Shown here one piece after another: positions 29,981 through 39,689 of a DNA stretch of 64,000 nucleotides (within the stretch, counting starts at the first letter, position 1; each line of letters starts with the position of its first letter). A program made the position numbers and the translations under genes. The DNA comes from Pseudobacteriovorax sp. (GTDB taxonomy: Bacteria > Bdellovibrionota_B > Oligoflexia > Oligoflexales > Oligoflexaceae): contig JABSRP010000031.1 of assembly GCA_013215145.1 (NCBI GenBank), forward strand, positions 1-64,000, given 5' to 3'. The notes beneath the pieces were generated by a model. That model was given only the letters and a program-made list of their open reading frames with translations, had not been told where the DNA came from and ran no database searches.

Positions 29981-32900
29981 TCAGCCAGCAAGTTGATTGG
30001 CTAGACTCTGATCCCATTTAATCACGATAAACGTGCAGTCATCCTCGAGTTTTCGTTGATGCCATGTCTTTGACATCAATTGTTGAATCTCGTCTTTGAC
30101 TTGGTCGACAGACTTTTGCTTAGCAAAGATCTTCTTGATGGATTTGTCGGTAATGGTCTGACCCTCGTTACCAGTGTTTTCTAGCAGTCCGTCGGTATAG
30201 AAGAGAATACTGTCGTTGCAGGACATATCAAAACGTCCTTCGCCAAAATGAGGGTCCGTATCGGTTCCAAGTGGGCTGCCGGGTACTAAGATGGTTTTCG
30301 TCATGTCGTCTGTTGCATGGAAAAAGGGTGTATGCCCTGCATTGATAAAATCTAATGCGCCCGTTTGTAAATCCAGGCAGCAAAAGACCATAGTCATATA
30401 TTTCTCAATCTTACCTCCGGCGTCTTTCACAGCCGCATTTGTTGCGTGAGCCAAATAATGCAAACATTGCCTTTGGGTTAGTGTTTTTCCTAGGGACTTT
30501 ATGGTCGTCAAGGCACCTTTCAGGGCGGCGGATGCGGCAATCGTTATAAACGCAGAGGTGGTGCCGTGACCAGTCACATCTCCTACGAATATATATAGCC
30601 GATGATTCAGGTCATCGTAGTTCATTCCTAGCCAATCGCCACTTGTCAGCTCGGCTGATTGGTAAAAGACGGCAGTTGATATATTAGGAACTTGAAGACT
30701 AACCTCTCCAAGTGACGAATGAACTTCTTGGGCTGCTGCCAAAGTTGTCTCAATCAGCCGTTTTTCGACTTTGGCCTTGGCAAAATTGAGTCGGCTAAGG
30801 GTATAGTTTATTCTGAGCATCAGTTCGTCGATAACAATAGGTTTTGCTAAATAGTCGTCTGCCCCTAGACTGAGTCCTTCCAATCTGTCCTCTTCCGAAG
30901 CTCTTGCCGTAAGGAGTATGATGGGAATATTCGATAGGTTGCTGTCTGCTTTGATAGCCTTTAGAAAATCCTCTCCAGATAATTCCGGCATCATAAGATC
31001 GAGTAGAATGATATCTGGATCGACTCGCATCACAGAGTCTAAGGCCTCTTTCGATGAAGAAAAAACGGTGGCTGTATGTCCATGCATTTCGACGATATCC
31101 TTGATGACCTCACAATTTACCTCGTTATCATCCACCACCATAACGTGATAGCTCTTTGAAATATCCGGTTCGGGTTTGGGTTTGACTTGAAGAACTTTCG
31201 TTTTGGCCTCAGTGGCAGCAGATATTTCTGATCGTAAGATTTTTTCTGGCTGGACAGCATGGGCAGTGTCGACTTGCTCGCCTTCAGGGATAGTGACACA
31301 AAAAGTACTACCATTATCGAGCTTTGATTCGAGCCATATGTCACCGCCAAGTAGGTTACAAATCTGCTTGACAATGGCAAGACCCAGTCCTGTCCCTTCG
31401 TAGTGTCTGCGGGAATTTGATTCTACCTGCTGAAACTCTTCGAAAATTCGCGATTGATCCTCGACCGCTATGCCGATGCCTGAATCCCTCACTCTAATAC
31501 TGAGTGCCCTATTAGTTGTGATTTCTAACGTTATCGAGATATTATTCCCTGGGACATTGGGAGTGAATTTAACAGCATTACCGACTAGGTTTCTAACGAT
31601 AGCTGTGACTTTCTCCTTATCTCCAATGAACACTGGTTGATCGTTCTCTTGCCAGTTATCATTGATTTCTAAGGTTACATTCTCTTTTTTAATGAGAAGC
31701 CCCTCGGAGAGGTATCTGACCTCTTTTGTTAGGTCTTTAAGTGAGATTAGGGAATAGCGCGCCTTGAGTTCGCCGCTACGACTCTTTGCTAGGTCTAGGA
31801 TAGTGTTGACTTGGTTCATGAGCGAGCGTGACAAGTTTTCTATTTTTAGCAATTGAGAACGTACCCGCTCATTGATACCGCCATACTGCTCTCTGAGTAT
31901 TAGAGAAAGAAACGACAAAATACCGTTTAAGGGTGTCCTTAATTCGTGGGAGGTGTTGTGGAAGAAGGTCGTTCTCGATTCTTCCTTTTCGATGAGTGAT
32001 TTGTTTAGTGTCTCGATTTCCTTCCTCCAACGAGATTGGTTGTAATGGATACGATCACCGAGTGCTAGAGATAGAAGAACAATTTCCAGTGCAGAACCAA
32101 TCTGCATGGAGTATTCAGTGATAAAATTCGACGGAAGGATCCCACCAGCTTTAAGTGCGTACAAAATGATTCCCAGCATAAACGAAAAGAAAGCGATAAA
32201 GAAAAACCGAGCTGGGGGGAATCCTTTTCTGTAGCACTGAATACTTGAGATGATGGCAGCAGTAATGACGATTGGTGGAAGTGACGCTAAGAGTCTTGTT
32301 GCAGTATAATAAGAAAAAACAAAAGGAAAGAAAATACCTAAAAACGACCAGTATTTGATCCCACGCATCAGATAAGATAACCAAGGAGCTCGTGTCTTGA
32401 GGTTCAAGAATGATTCCGTAAACAGACTTAGAGTGCCTGAGGCTCCCGCGATGAGGCTAAGGACTATGAATTTATTTAGCTCGGGTGATTGCGGCCAAAT
32501 ATATTGAAATGATAACCCGTTGAGGCTGAAGATAAATGTCCCATAGGTTGCTATATAGAAAACATAATAGAGGTATGACCGTTTTCTGAGAGAGGTGTAA
32601 AGGAATAAATTATATAATAAGAGAACCCCAATGGATCCGTAATACAATCCAAGCCCAAATCCCTCTCGCCCTGATCGTTCGGCAAAATCTTTGGGACTCC
32701 ACAATCTCATGGGGAGGATGGTGCTTCCCTGGTTATCCATTCTAAAATAGACATCGATAGTCTCATTCGCACCAATGTCAAAAGGAAAAACAAAGTTTCG
32801 GTGATCGATCTCTCGACTTTGAAATGGCAAAATGTCGCCGGTTTCGTATTCTTTGTAAACCATTTTCCCTTTTACAAAATAGACTTTGATTGAGTCGAGT

Positions 32901-33232
32901 AGCGGAAAAGGTACCTCAATGTAGAGGGTTCTATCGCGATCAATACTTGATTTTATGGATGTTTTTACCCAGTAAGCAGCGTCGGATATTCCCAAGTTCA
33001 GGATCTCTTCGTTGGAACGCTCCCAGGACGGGGATTTGGTATCATCTAAAAAATCCTCGAGTCGCCATTGTCGGGTCAGATCCTCAAAATAAACCGCAGA
33101 AAGTCCTAGGTATTGTCCGCTTGCATGAGCACCGACAATCGCCATGTCTGCCTGTGCGCTTTTGGACTGAGCGACCCATGCAGATCCAAAGCAGCAGAGT
33201 CCAAAAAAAAGGTAATTAAATCGTGATTTCAT
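29981..33232 (-). CDS. 7TMR-DISM sensor kinase - receiver - SpoIIE/PP2C phosphatase fusion
   Basis: A 1083-residue signalling protein. In order: signal peptide; periplasmic 7TMR-DISM sensory domain (about 35-180); seven membrane helices (about 185-395); HisKA with phospho-acceptor His in SHELRTP (about 430); HATPase with NAVKFT, DSGIGIA and GTGLGLAI; a receiver domain (about 698-815) with DDNE and the acceptor Asp in LLDLMMP (about 742) and Lys in LAKP; then a SpoIIE-type serine phosphatase (about 830-1080) with GDVTGHG, INAGHTP and FYTDGLLE. A periplasmic signal would thus set the activity of a protein-serine phosphatase through an internal phosphorelay. Typical targets are STAS proteins. 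ATG 33232 is preferred over the upstream start at 33277, because a signal peptide begins there. Confidence 0.92.
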   Translation of the reverse strand: MKSRFNYLFFGLCCFGSAWVAQSKSAQADMAIVGAHASGQYLGLSAVYFEDLTRQWRLEDFLDDTKSPSWERSNEEILNLGISDAAYWVKTSIKSSIDRDRTLYIEVPFPLLDSIKVYFVKGKMVYKEYETGDILPFQSREIDHRNFVFPFDIGANETIDVYFRMDNQGSTILPMRLWSPKDFAERSGREGFGLGLYYGSIGVLLLYNLFLYTSLRKRSYLYYVFYIATYGTFIFSLNGLSFQYIWPQSPELNKFIVLSLIAGASGTLSLFTESFLNLKTRAPWLSYLMRGIKYWSFLGIFFPFVFSYYTATRLLASLPPIVITAAIISSIQCYRKGFPPARFFFIAFFSFMLGIILYALKAGGILPSNFITEYSMQIGSALEIVLLSLALGDRIHYNQSRWRKEIETLNKSLIEKEESRTTFFHNTSHELRTPLNGILSFLSLILREQYGGINERVRSQLLKIENLSRSLMNQVNTILDLAKSRSGELKARYSLISLKDLTKEVRYLSEGLLIKKENVTLEINDNWQENDQPVFIGDKEKVTAIVRNLVGNAVKFTPNVPGNNISITLEITTNRALSIRVRDSGIGIAVEDQSRIFEEFQQVESNSRRHYEGTGLGLAIVKQICNLLGGDIWLESKLDNGSTFCVTIPEGEQVDTAHAVQPEKILRSEISAATEAKTKVLQVKPKPEPDISKSYHVMVVDDNEVNCEVIKDIVEMHGHTATVFSSSKEALDSVMRVDPDIILLDLMMPELSGEDFLKAIKADSNLSNIPIILLTARASEEDRLEGLSLGADDYLAKPIVIDELMLRINYTLSRLNFAKAKVEKRLIETTLAAAQEVHSSLGEVSLQVPNISTAVFYQSAELTSGDWLGMNYDDLNHRLYIFVGDVTGHGTTSAFITIAASAALKGALTTIKSLGKTLTQRQCLHYLAHATNAAVKDAGGKIEKYMTMVFCCLDLQTGALDFINAGHTPFFHATDDMTKTILVPGSPLGTDTDPHFGEGRFDMSCNDSILFYTDGLLENTGNEGQTITDKSIKKIFAKQKSVDQVKDEIQQLMSKTWHQRKLEDDCTFIVIKWDQSLANQLAG

Positions 33233-33486
33233 AGCTTTGTCATTATTCGTCAGCAAGTTAGCATTGTGACCAAACATGATATGTCTAAGTCTATTTGGTC
33301 CTGTCTAAGGTATCGGAATTAAAATTAAAATCATAAAGATCACGGAGATAAAATTAGGCTTCACGACCGCGGGAGTGGGCAAAAAGGACGAGTTTTGGCT
33401 CTCACCACTTGCTGTGTATAGATGTCTAGAGTTATACCTGCTCCGAAGCCAATTACGGCCACCTAAACGAATTAGAGGAGAACAAA

Positions 33487-33885
33487 ATGAAATTTATGGG
33501 AATCGCGACTTGCCTGCTTTCGATCATGCTAGGTTCTATCGCTAGCAACGCTTATGCTGAGTCCATCACATGCAGCAGCTATGATGGGCAGAGCATTTAC
33601 CAATACAATGCACCTGATGGGGGAGCCTACCGACCGACCACAGTCTCTTGGTTATTATTCGGTAACTACTACACCGACAATTATAGCCTGCCGATTCCTC
33701 CCACCGTTGAGACGAAAATTGATTACGATAAGTTCACGGAATTAAGTGATGTCACAGAGGGTTTCTATAGGGAGATACAATCCGTTCAATGGATGGAAGC
33801 ACAGCACCAATATGATCAAGACATTTCTTTCTCTGGCTTTATGATTTGCCTATTAAGTCGCTACATCGGCCCGCCAAGGCCTTAG
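33487..33885 (+). CDS. small exported protein, unknown
   Basis: A 132-residue protein with a clear signal peptide (ending ASNAYA, about residue 26). The mature 106 residues begin with ITCSSYDGQSIYQYNAPDGG and are rich in Tyr and Ser, with two cysteines (about 30 and 124) that could form one disulfide. Family not recognised. The start has GAGGAG upstream. It is one of several orphan exported proteins in this region, and has no operon partner. Confidence 0.65.
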   Translation: MKFMGIATCLLSIMLGSIASNAYAESITCSSYDGQSIYQYNAPDGGAYRPTTVSWLLFGNYYTDNYSLPIPPTVETKIDYDKFTELSDVTEGFYREIQSVQWMEAQHQYDQDISFSGFMICLLSRYIGPPRP

Positions 33886-34329
33886 GACTATATAGGGTGA
33901 TATTGCTAAAAAAATACCACCCTACCACCACTTTAGTCGATCTCTTATATCTGTCTCCTTTGAGTGGGTTTACTCAGAAAATTATCATCCAGCTTCCTTT
34001 GAACATCAATCAAATGAGTATGTACGACCACCGAAAACTTGTAAATCCTTCTCATCTCACAAAGTAAAGTTTGCTTCCAGCTGAGGTGCTAAAAAGAATC
34101 TCATTACCCAAAGAGCTGAAAGCAAAAGCTACCATACCAATTGCGGTTATTCTGTTCTCGGATATAAACTTTGTCTAAACTGTAAAAGGGTTTATTGTTT
34201 GACTGTGAGTTTCCACTACGAGAAATATTTTCCAGATATTGCAGTTGATTGCAAGATATGGCTTGTAATATAAACGGGTTTGTTGGAGGGAAATGGGGGA
34301 ATTGAGATTACGATATAACAGGAGTAACC
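33886..34329. other. non-coding stretch, 444 bases
   Basis: No credible gene, clear hairpin terminator or known RNA seen. The last 60 bases probably hold the promoter and ribosome site (AACAGGAG) of the protease gene. Confidence 0.5.
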
Positions 34330-35574
34330 ATGACATTGCGACGCTCACCTTCAACTGCTTTTTCTGCTCTGTTTGCTATCATCTTAGGCTTGACACTACC
34401 ATTGACTGGCTGTGGAAATAGAAACGAGATCGGCGGGGCAGAATCTTCACTTTCCGTCACCAACCCTGAAGGGAGTGTTTCGACCTCTCCAGAAATTGTG
34501 CGCCGCTCGACGGTTCTATTAGATATGGAGTACAACTACTGTAGCGGCACGATAGTCGCTGAGGACAAGATCCTTACCGCTGCCCACTGTGTAAGCGAAC
34601 CACTTAGCGGAGAGGATATCATTGTCAGATTTGGCCCTGATATGCGCGATCTTCGGTATGGTCGCGTTGGTATTGGTAAGCCTCGTGTTCACCCCAGACT
34701 TGACCTCGCAGTGATTCAGATAAAGGGTTTGCCGCAGGGTTATCAACCAGCACCTATATTTGACGCTAACGTCCGTTTGCTCCAAAACGATCCGGTGGTG
34801 TTAGCTGGCTACGGGAGGACGGAAGCCCAAAAGATTGACTATGCTGAGTTTCTGAGGTGGGGTTACTCATCATTCGATCAATTCATGGACGAAGTTTCCT
34901 ATGGGGATGGACAAGTATATCGATCGATTCTGAGATTTATTGCCCCAATAGGCGGCTCGTCGACTTGCGGGGGAGATTCAGGTGGTCCCATCTTTCGAGA
35001 GGTGAACGGTCAATGGGGGCTCACGGGTGTTGTCTCGGGAGGTCCGATTGAGTGTCACCTGTCTCCTGAAACACTGGGTGCCGATCCTCGGCCTAATCGA
35101 GACTGGATTTTAGCTGAGTTTCCCAATTCCGCTGATACGTGTGTAGTTGCAGACAGTTCGGGGGATGAAAGTACGAATATTCGGACTTGGAATGCCGATT
35201 CTCCGATTGTTGCGGCTTTAAGCAATGGAGCAGAACTAACCGTTAGAAATGATCGATTCAATCCAAATTCTCGCCGATACATCAGTTTTGACGCCTATGT
35301 AGAAACCTCTAAAACAAGCTGTGCCGACGACCCCCGGAGTTGCATTCAGCGCTACTCTTCTGTTTACCTCCGCGCTTCGGCATCTGAAGACGCAGTCTTT
35401 GGGGTTTCAGGTGTAGAGCTATATTCCGAGCCAGATAAAAGAACTAGTCCGGTTGGAGTTGTTGTTGAGGACACGTTTATTCGCGTTCTTGATCGCCTTC
35501 CCAATGGCTGGCTTCGCATCGAATTCTCGGGTACGGTAGGTCAACGTTCTTGCCCTGACAGTTTTGAGATTTGA
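34330..35574 (+). CDS. trypsin-like (S1) serine protease, lipoprotein
   Basis: A 414-residue lipoprotein (lipobox LTGC, Cys near residue 28) with a chymotrypsin-fold protease domain: His in LTAAHC (about 86), Asp in LDLAVIQ (about 124) and Ser in TCGGDSGGP (about 216), followed by VSGGP. It should cleave proteins at the outer membrane or outside the cell. The usual activation site (IVGG) is replaced by EIVRRSTV, so zymogen-type activation may be absent. The C-terminal 100 residues (GVSGVELYSEPDK..., FIRVLDRLPNGWLRIEF) resemble an SH3-like wall- or ligand-binding domain. Monocistronic, converging on the barrel-like gene downstream. Confidence 0.88.
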   Translation: MTLRRSPSTAFSALFAIILGLTLPLTGCGNRNEIGGAESSLSVTNPEGSVSTSPEIVRRSTVLLDMEYNYCSGTIVAEDKILTAAHCVSEPLSGEDIIVRFGPDMRDLRYGRVGIGKPRVHPRLDLAVIQIKGLPQGYQPAPIFDANVRLLQNDPVVLAGYGRTEAQKIDYAEFLRWGYSSFDQFMDEVSYGDGQVYRSILRFIAPIGGSSTCGGDSGGPIFREVNGQWGLTGVVSGGPIECHLSPETLGADPRPNRDWILAEFPNSADTCVVADSSGDESTNIRTWNADSPIVAALSNGAELTVRNDRFNPNSRRYISFDAYVETSKTSCADDPRSCIQRYSSVYLRASASEDAVFGVSGVELYSEPDKRTSPVGVVVEDTFIRVLDRLPNGWLRIEFSGTVGQRSCPDSFEI

Positions 35575-35615
35575 GCGCTTAGATGTGCTCTATTAGTTCG
35601 ATTTGGTTTTGGGTG

Positions 35616-36404
35616 TCAGAAGCCAAAATCAAACAAAACGAAAGACTTCCCTTGCTCGACGTAATGAAAGCCAAGGGAAATTCTTGATAGCCAGAAATTA
35701 GATTGGTACGTCGCAGCTGCTCCAGTTCCCCATAGCTCCTGGTTTTGACCATTTTCAAAACTGCCCAAGTTAGTTAACACGGGGGAATAACTTCCTGTCA
35801 AATGGTAGGACCATGAAGCGGTCAGTCGGTGTATGAATTCCAACTCATTTACGGTCGCAGTCAGAGACTGAGTCTGTTTTCCCAAACTAGGAACCTCAAT
35901 TTCGTAGCGATTGCCAACCAATCCTGAAGTCAGAAGGATCTGTTGCTGTTCTGTGAGCTTCAGCTGTAGAATCCAGCTGAGTGTAGCGAGGGTACTCGAA
36001 AGGTCCTGTTGATACCCTGTTTCTTTGGTTTGACGGGAAAAACTCAATCGAGAATACGCAAATCCAGATTGCCACCAAGTTCCTCCAAAAGCAGGGCTTT
36101 TGATCACATACTGTTGCACTTGAGTCTGCTCATGCTTTCCATCTACCACCAAGGCATAGGCGGCGGGTACGACACCTAGCTGCCAACCGCCTCCGATCCC
36201 AATACCCAGGTAGTTTCCCAAAATACTGGCTTCTGTTCCGGTTTGCCCGGGGGTCGATTGCCAAGTCCAATCGCAAAACTCAACAGGTCGAAGGTCCGTC
36301 ACCAAAACGGGAGGTGTCGGCACCTGTTCTTTCTTTAAAGCGCCATCAATTTCAGCAAAAACAGGTGTACCACTTCCTAGAAGTAATAGAGGCAGTAGAA
36401 ACAC
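35616..36404 (-). CDS. probable outer-membrane beta-barrel protein
   Basis: A 262-residue protein with a signal peptide (ending PVFA, about residue 17) and a body of alternating polar/hydrophobic stretches rich in Gly, Tyr, Trp and Gln (GNYLGIGIGGGWQLGVV, LSRISLGFHYVEQG), ending in a C-terminal Phe (FDFGF). These are the usual signs of an outer-membrane barrel, perhaps of eight to ten strands. No family recognised. Start GTG 36404 behind GGAG. Transcribed toward the protease gene; the two ends are 41 bases apart. Confidence 0.6.
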   Translation of the reverse strand: MFLLPLLLLGSGTPVFAEIDGALKKEQVPTPPVLVTDLRPVEFCDWTWQSTPGQTGTEASILGNYLGIGIGGGWQLGVVPAAYALVVDGKHEQTQVQQYVIKSPAFGGTWWQSGFAYSRLSFSRQTKETGYQQDLSSTLATLSWILQLKLTEQQQILLTSGLVGNRYEIEVPSLGKQTQSLTATVNELEFIHRLTASWSYHLTGSYSPVLTNLGSFENGQNQELWGTGAAATYQSNFWLSRISLGFHYVEQGKSFVLFDFGF

Positions 36405-36902
36405 GAGGTATACTCCAATCGCTCAAAAAAAGAGATCATTTGCGTACAGATTTCAAACTAGGCTATTTAACTGCATGTTGTCCGTTCTAAATCAGGAATA
36501 TAAATAAGAACATACGCCACCAAGGTTGGCTATTTTCCTTAGCCTAAATTATACTAATTTGTCAAAGATCTCGGAGATAGTGACGTCGTTTCTGCCAAAA
36601 AGCTGGCTAATGCTTCTACCGCAATGTGAGGTGCAGAAAGCGTCCGAGGCTTTTTTGTTGGTTAAAGCCTCTAAAAGACTACTGGTCAGGAACTGGCCTA
36701 GGGGTCGGAGAGGGCTCTATGCTCATTGAAGCACGAAACTGCTTCTATAAATTTGCAAAGCTTTCGTTTTTTATTCATATTATGTGACGCAGAAGAACAT
36801 CCGCAGGTTTTCTAGGCTCAAACTTACTCCTATGATTAATAATCACAGGATTTCAAATACTGGTTCTCAACCCAATCCCATTTTTTCTGCTAAGGATACT
36901 CA
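36405..36902. other. non-coding stretch, 498 bases
   Basis: Open frames here have no ribosome site and no recognisable product. The region includes the upstream side of the barrel gene and the downstream side of the TIGR02147 gene. No strong terminator was seen. Confidence 0.45.
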
Positions 36903-37721
36903 TTATTTTAGACTGAAAAATGATAGATTTAAGTGCACCAATGTATCTCCGGAATCTTCCGTCTCCTCATCAATAAATGATAGCAACGTCTGTTTTAGGG
37001 CTTCGCGTAGTTTAGGTACGTTTCTTTGAGAAACTGTAAAATTAGACTGCAAGAAAAGCATATTTTTATCAGTAAATCCCAACTTAGCTTTACGATGAGA
37101 TCTTTCCAGGCCGTATAAATAATACTGCAAAAATCCTTCAGTACTTCCAAGACGCTCAAATATCATATGAGTTTGGTGCAAGTGGAAACCGTTGTCGTCC
37201 TCACGGACTAAGTTTAAGTCGCAGAGTTCCTTCAATGCAGTTTGTACCGTGGATCTTTGAAATCCGCTACGACTCACAATATCTGATAGACTACTACCCC
37301 GAGATGTCGTTCCTATGGCAGCCAAGACTAAAGGCAGGTATTCTTTGACAAAGGGTAAGGCGCCACCCTCTAAGTTGACGATATCATCACTTTTGCGAAA
37401 AACCTGTAATTTTTTTAAAAGAGTCTTCGCAGAAGGACAGTCACTTTTGAAGGAGCAGAAACGGTGGATGAGAATTAGCAAATCTTTGGAGTTAGGGTCT
37501 GTTTGGACGACACTAAAAATTTTCTGTAAGGCGCTTTCGCTGGGAAAACGATTGCGGTTAAGTATATCGCCTAGATAGTTTCTTGAAGAGAATCCTGCCA
37601 TCAACGATAAACGGCTAATGCTCAAATTAGCTTTCGCCTGTAATCGGTAGTCCTCCACCAGTCGGTTCAGAATATCGTAAAACAAGCCAAGATAATGTGT
37701 TTTTTCGCTCTTAAAGTCCAT
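36903..37721 (-). CDS. TIGR02147-family protein
   Basis: A 272-residue cytoplasmic protein. The N-terminal half (HYLGLFYDILNRLVEDYRLQ..., ISRLSLMAGFSSRNYLGDIL) matches TIGR02147 proteins, which begin with a helix-turn-helix-like helical region; the middle (about 145-185) looks like a winged helix (SLSDIVSRSGFQRSTVQTALKEL). A DNA-binding regulator is the likely role. ATG 37721 shares one base with the stop of the small exported protein upstream (TAATG), so the two are translationally coupled. The family is expanded in Bdellovibrio-like bacteria and Fibrobacter. Confidence 0.8.
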   Translation of the reverse strand: MDFKSEKTHYLGLFYDILNRLVEDYRLQAKANLSISRLSLMAGFSSRNYLGDILNRNRFPSESALQKIFSVVQTDPNSKDLLILIHRFCSFKSDCPSAKTLLKKLQVFRKSDDIVNLEGGALPFVKEYLPLVLAAIGTTSRGSSLSDIVSRSGFQRSTVQTALKELCDLNLVREDDNGFHLHQTHMIFERLGSTEGFLQYYLYGLERSHRKAKLGFTDKNMLFLQSNFTVSQRNVPKLREALKQTLLSFIDEETEDSGDTLVHLNLSFFSLK

Positions 37722-38065
37722 TAATTCACAACAGTAACGGCGCCGGGCCCAACATCCCTGATGATACAATTCAATGCCAACCGGTATTCATAAGTCAACA
37801 AGGCTCTAATGGAGTTTAGCTCCTCACTTGTGGGTGGGACCTCCCATTGGATTTGCCAGTAGCGGATGCTTTCTTCTGAGAGACTTAAATCAACGAGGGC
37901 AATCGCTGGATAACCTATGGTATCTAAAAGGGCTTCTTTGTTGACTTGCTGGTCAGGCGAACTTTGAATAAAACAATATGGCGAGCTGGCAACGGCAGTT
38001 TTTGAAAGTAACGTTGCGCATATGAAAAAGCTTAATGCCTGCAAGGCGTTTCCTATCTTGCTCAT
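37721..38065 (-). CDS. small exported protein coupled to the TIGR02147 gene
   Basis: A 114-residue protein with a signal peptide (ending AVAS, about residue 27) and a mature part with two cysteines (SPYCFIQ; LALNCIIRD). Not recognised. Its stop codon overlaps the start of the TIGR02147 gene (TAATG), so the two are expressed together. A periplasmic partner or sensor for the regulator is a reasonable guess from linkage alone. Confidence 0.65.
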   Translation of the reverse strand: MSKIGNALQALSFFICATLLSKTAVASSPYCFIQSSPDQQVNKEALLDTIGYPAIALVDLSLSEESIRYWQIQWEVPPTSEELNSIRALLTYEYRLALNCIIRDVGPGAVTVVN

Positions 38066-38515
38066 CTTGGTCCTTTCCGCATAAACATGCTACGGCTTTG
38101 TTTTTTAGGAAGCGACAAACTACCACAAAAATGACTGACTCACAATCACAGATAAGGCGGCAAGTTGGTGGTGGAGGGCCGGGAATCCTATCGAGCAAGA
38201 GCGTGATGAGCGACTTTTTGCTGCCCTTAGGTTTGTGATGTTAGAAAACAGTATCTGTTTTGTTCCCAAATTCCTGTTGATTGGTTTAGTTTTAATTGCA
38301 TAACCCTAAGGTATAGTGATTGCGGAGGGTTGTCACTCGAAGTGCTAGGCCGTGGTTCATCTCTACTAAGTTTCAGGGTAAAAAATGTTGTATTTTTTCA
38401 TATTTACTGAATTACGTCGGCAAAAAGCCACATAATTTTCAAATTATCTTGTAATCTAACAACATATACTCTAATTTCACGCCGTCAAATACAACTTAAT
38501 CAGTAGGAACAAACT
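38066..38515. other. non-coding stretch, 450 bases
   Basis: No credible gene or terminator seen. AT-rich between 38380 and 38510; the divergent promoters for the two flanking genes must lie here. Confidence 0.45.
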
Positions 38516-39157
38516 ATGTCAGTAAAAACAGCACTTTTGAGTCTTTTTTTGGTCAGTCCAGTTGCAATGGGTTCGGTAGAATGGAACTACAGTCAGTTTC
38601 CCAGCTACGAAATCGATGTTGAGGCGCAAGCATCTCATTGCGAAATTTATGTCAATGATTTCGGAATCGACACGCAAGGCTACCGTGGGTCTTCCAGTAG
38701 AACACTATCTGCTACGATTGCAACTCGCTATGGGGATGACATCCTAAATGTTGGCGTCGTGGCTGATGTTTATGAGGAGTCTTCTTATCGTGATGCAGAT
38801 GGCGAGCGCGTTTACTTTTCTGGAGATAAGACCATTGGCTACCTTGATAACGTGTTGTTTCAAGGATGGGATTTCACAGGAACCGCCTATGTTTCCATAA
38901 GAATCGAGTGGGATAGCTTTGGTAATTCCGTTGGTCAGAGATGGGTTAAAGGATTCAATTACTTTATCGATTTGAAGCAAGATGGCCTCATCAAGCGCCT
39001 TTGGCTAAATGATTCAGCCTTCCCATTTACAGCTGCTGACTACGATAGAGCAACTTACTCTTACTCATCTCCAATTTGGCGAGGATACGGAAACATTCAG
39101 TACCTATACCAAGACTCTACCTCACCACTATTTTTTGCACGTAACGCTTGTCTATAA
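38516..39157 (+). CDS. exported protein of unknown function, 213 residues
   Basis: A signal peptide (MSVKTALLSLFLVSPVAMG) precedes a mature domain rich in Tyr, Ser and Asp, with beta-like alternation (TLSATIATRYGDDILNVGVVADVYEES; GTAYVSIRIEWD). Two cysteines, near residues 42 and 212, could pair. No family recognised. ATG 38516 lies behind AGTAGGAAC. It has no close neighbour on its strand. Confidence 0.6.
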   Translation: MSVKTALLSLFLVSPVAMGSVEWNYSQFPSYEIDVEAQASHCEIYVNDFGIDTQGYRGSSSRTLSATIATRYGDDILNVGVVADVYEESSYRDADGERVYFSGDKTIGYLDNVLFQGWDFTGTAYVSIRIEWDSFGNSVGQRWVKGFNYFIDLKQDGLIKRLWLNDSAFPFTAADYDRATYSYSSPIWRGYGNIQYLYQDSTSPLFFARNACL

Positions 39158-39689
39158 TAAGACTTGTTTGCCATGAAGCGTCCATCCCAGAGATGTTAGT
39201 TTTTGGGGTGGAGGTTTGTCAGATCTCTAGAGTCTACCACATAGATCCCTCCCTACTATTTGTATGATACGTTTCCTTGAAGATCCTCAATACGAATACA
39301 ATCTGTATCCAATAATTTTGCCGATTCTATTCACGAATCTTCACAGACCATCGTTTATCAGTCATGTTAGTGACGTCGATCAGCTTGCGACGGTACCTTT
39401 GATGGACTATTTGTGAAACCTTTGCATGTTTGCTTGGCGACAAAGTTTGGAGAGCAAGGTTGCTGTTGTAGTGGAACAGGGGATCATACTTAATCCTCAA
39501 GTTATATGTGAACGTTCTTGTTCCGTCTTCGCGTCTCTGCACTCAAGTTGTGAGTGCAGAGATCTTAGCTCAGGATATAAATGGCCTCTTTTGCCATTGG
39601 CCATAAATGGATTCGATGGAGGCCAGAAGCTTTATCGATTGTACAAATCAAGCGTATCCGCCTAAACTCCTGGCAAAAAGGAGAACCAT
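39158..39689. other. non-coding stretch, 532 bases
   Basis: Contains a short inverted repeat around GTCTCTGCACTC...GAGTGCAGAGATC (about 39531-39564), which could be a terminator-like or regulatory hairpin but has no T-tract. No credible protein gene. Confidence 0.45.

Noticed and set aside
29784..30017. N-terminal extension of the SulP protein to 30017
   Set aside because: It overlaps the kinase gene end, has no membrane-protein character and makes the protein longer than its family.
36526..36729. 67-codon open frame between the barrel gene and the TIGR02147 gene
   Set aside because: No ribosome site, non-ATG start and no recognisable product.
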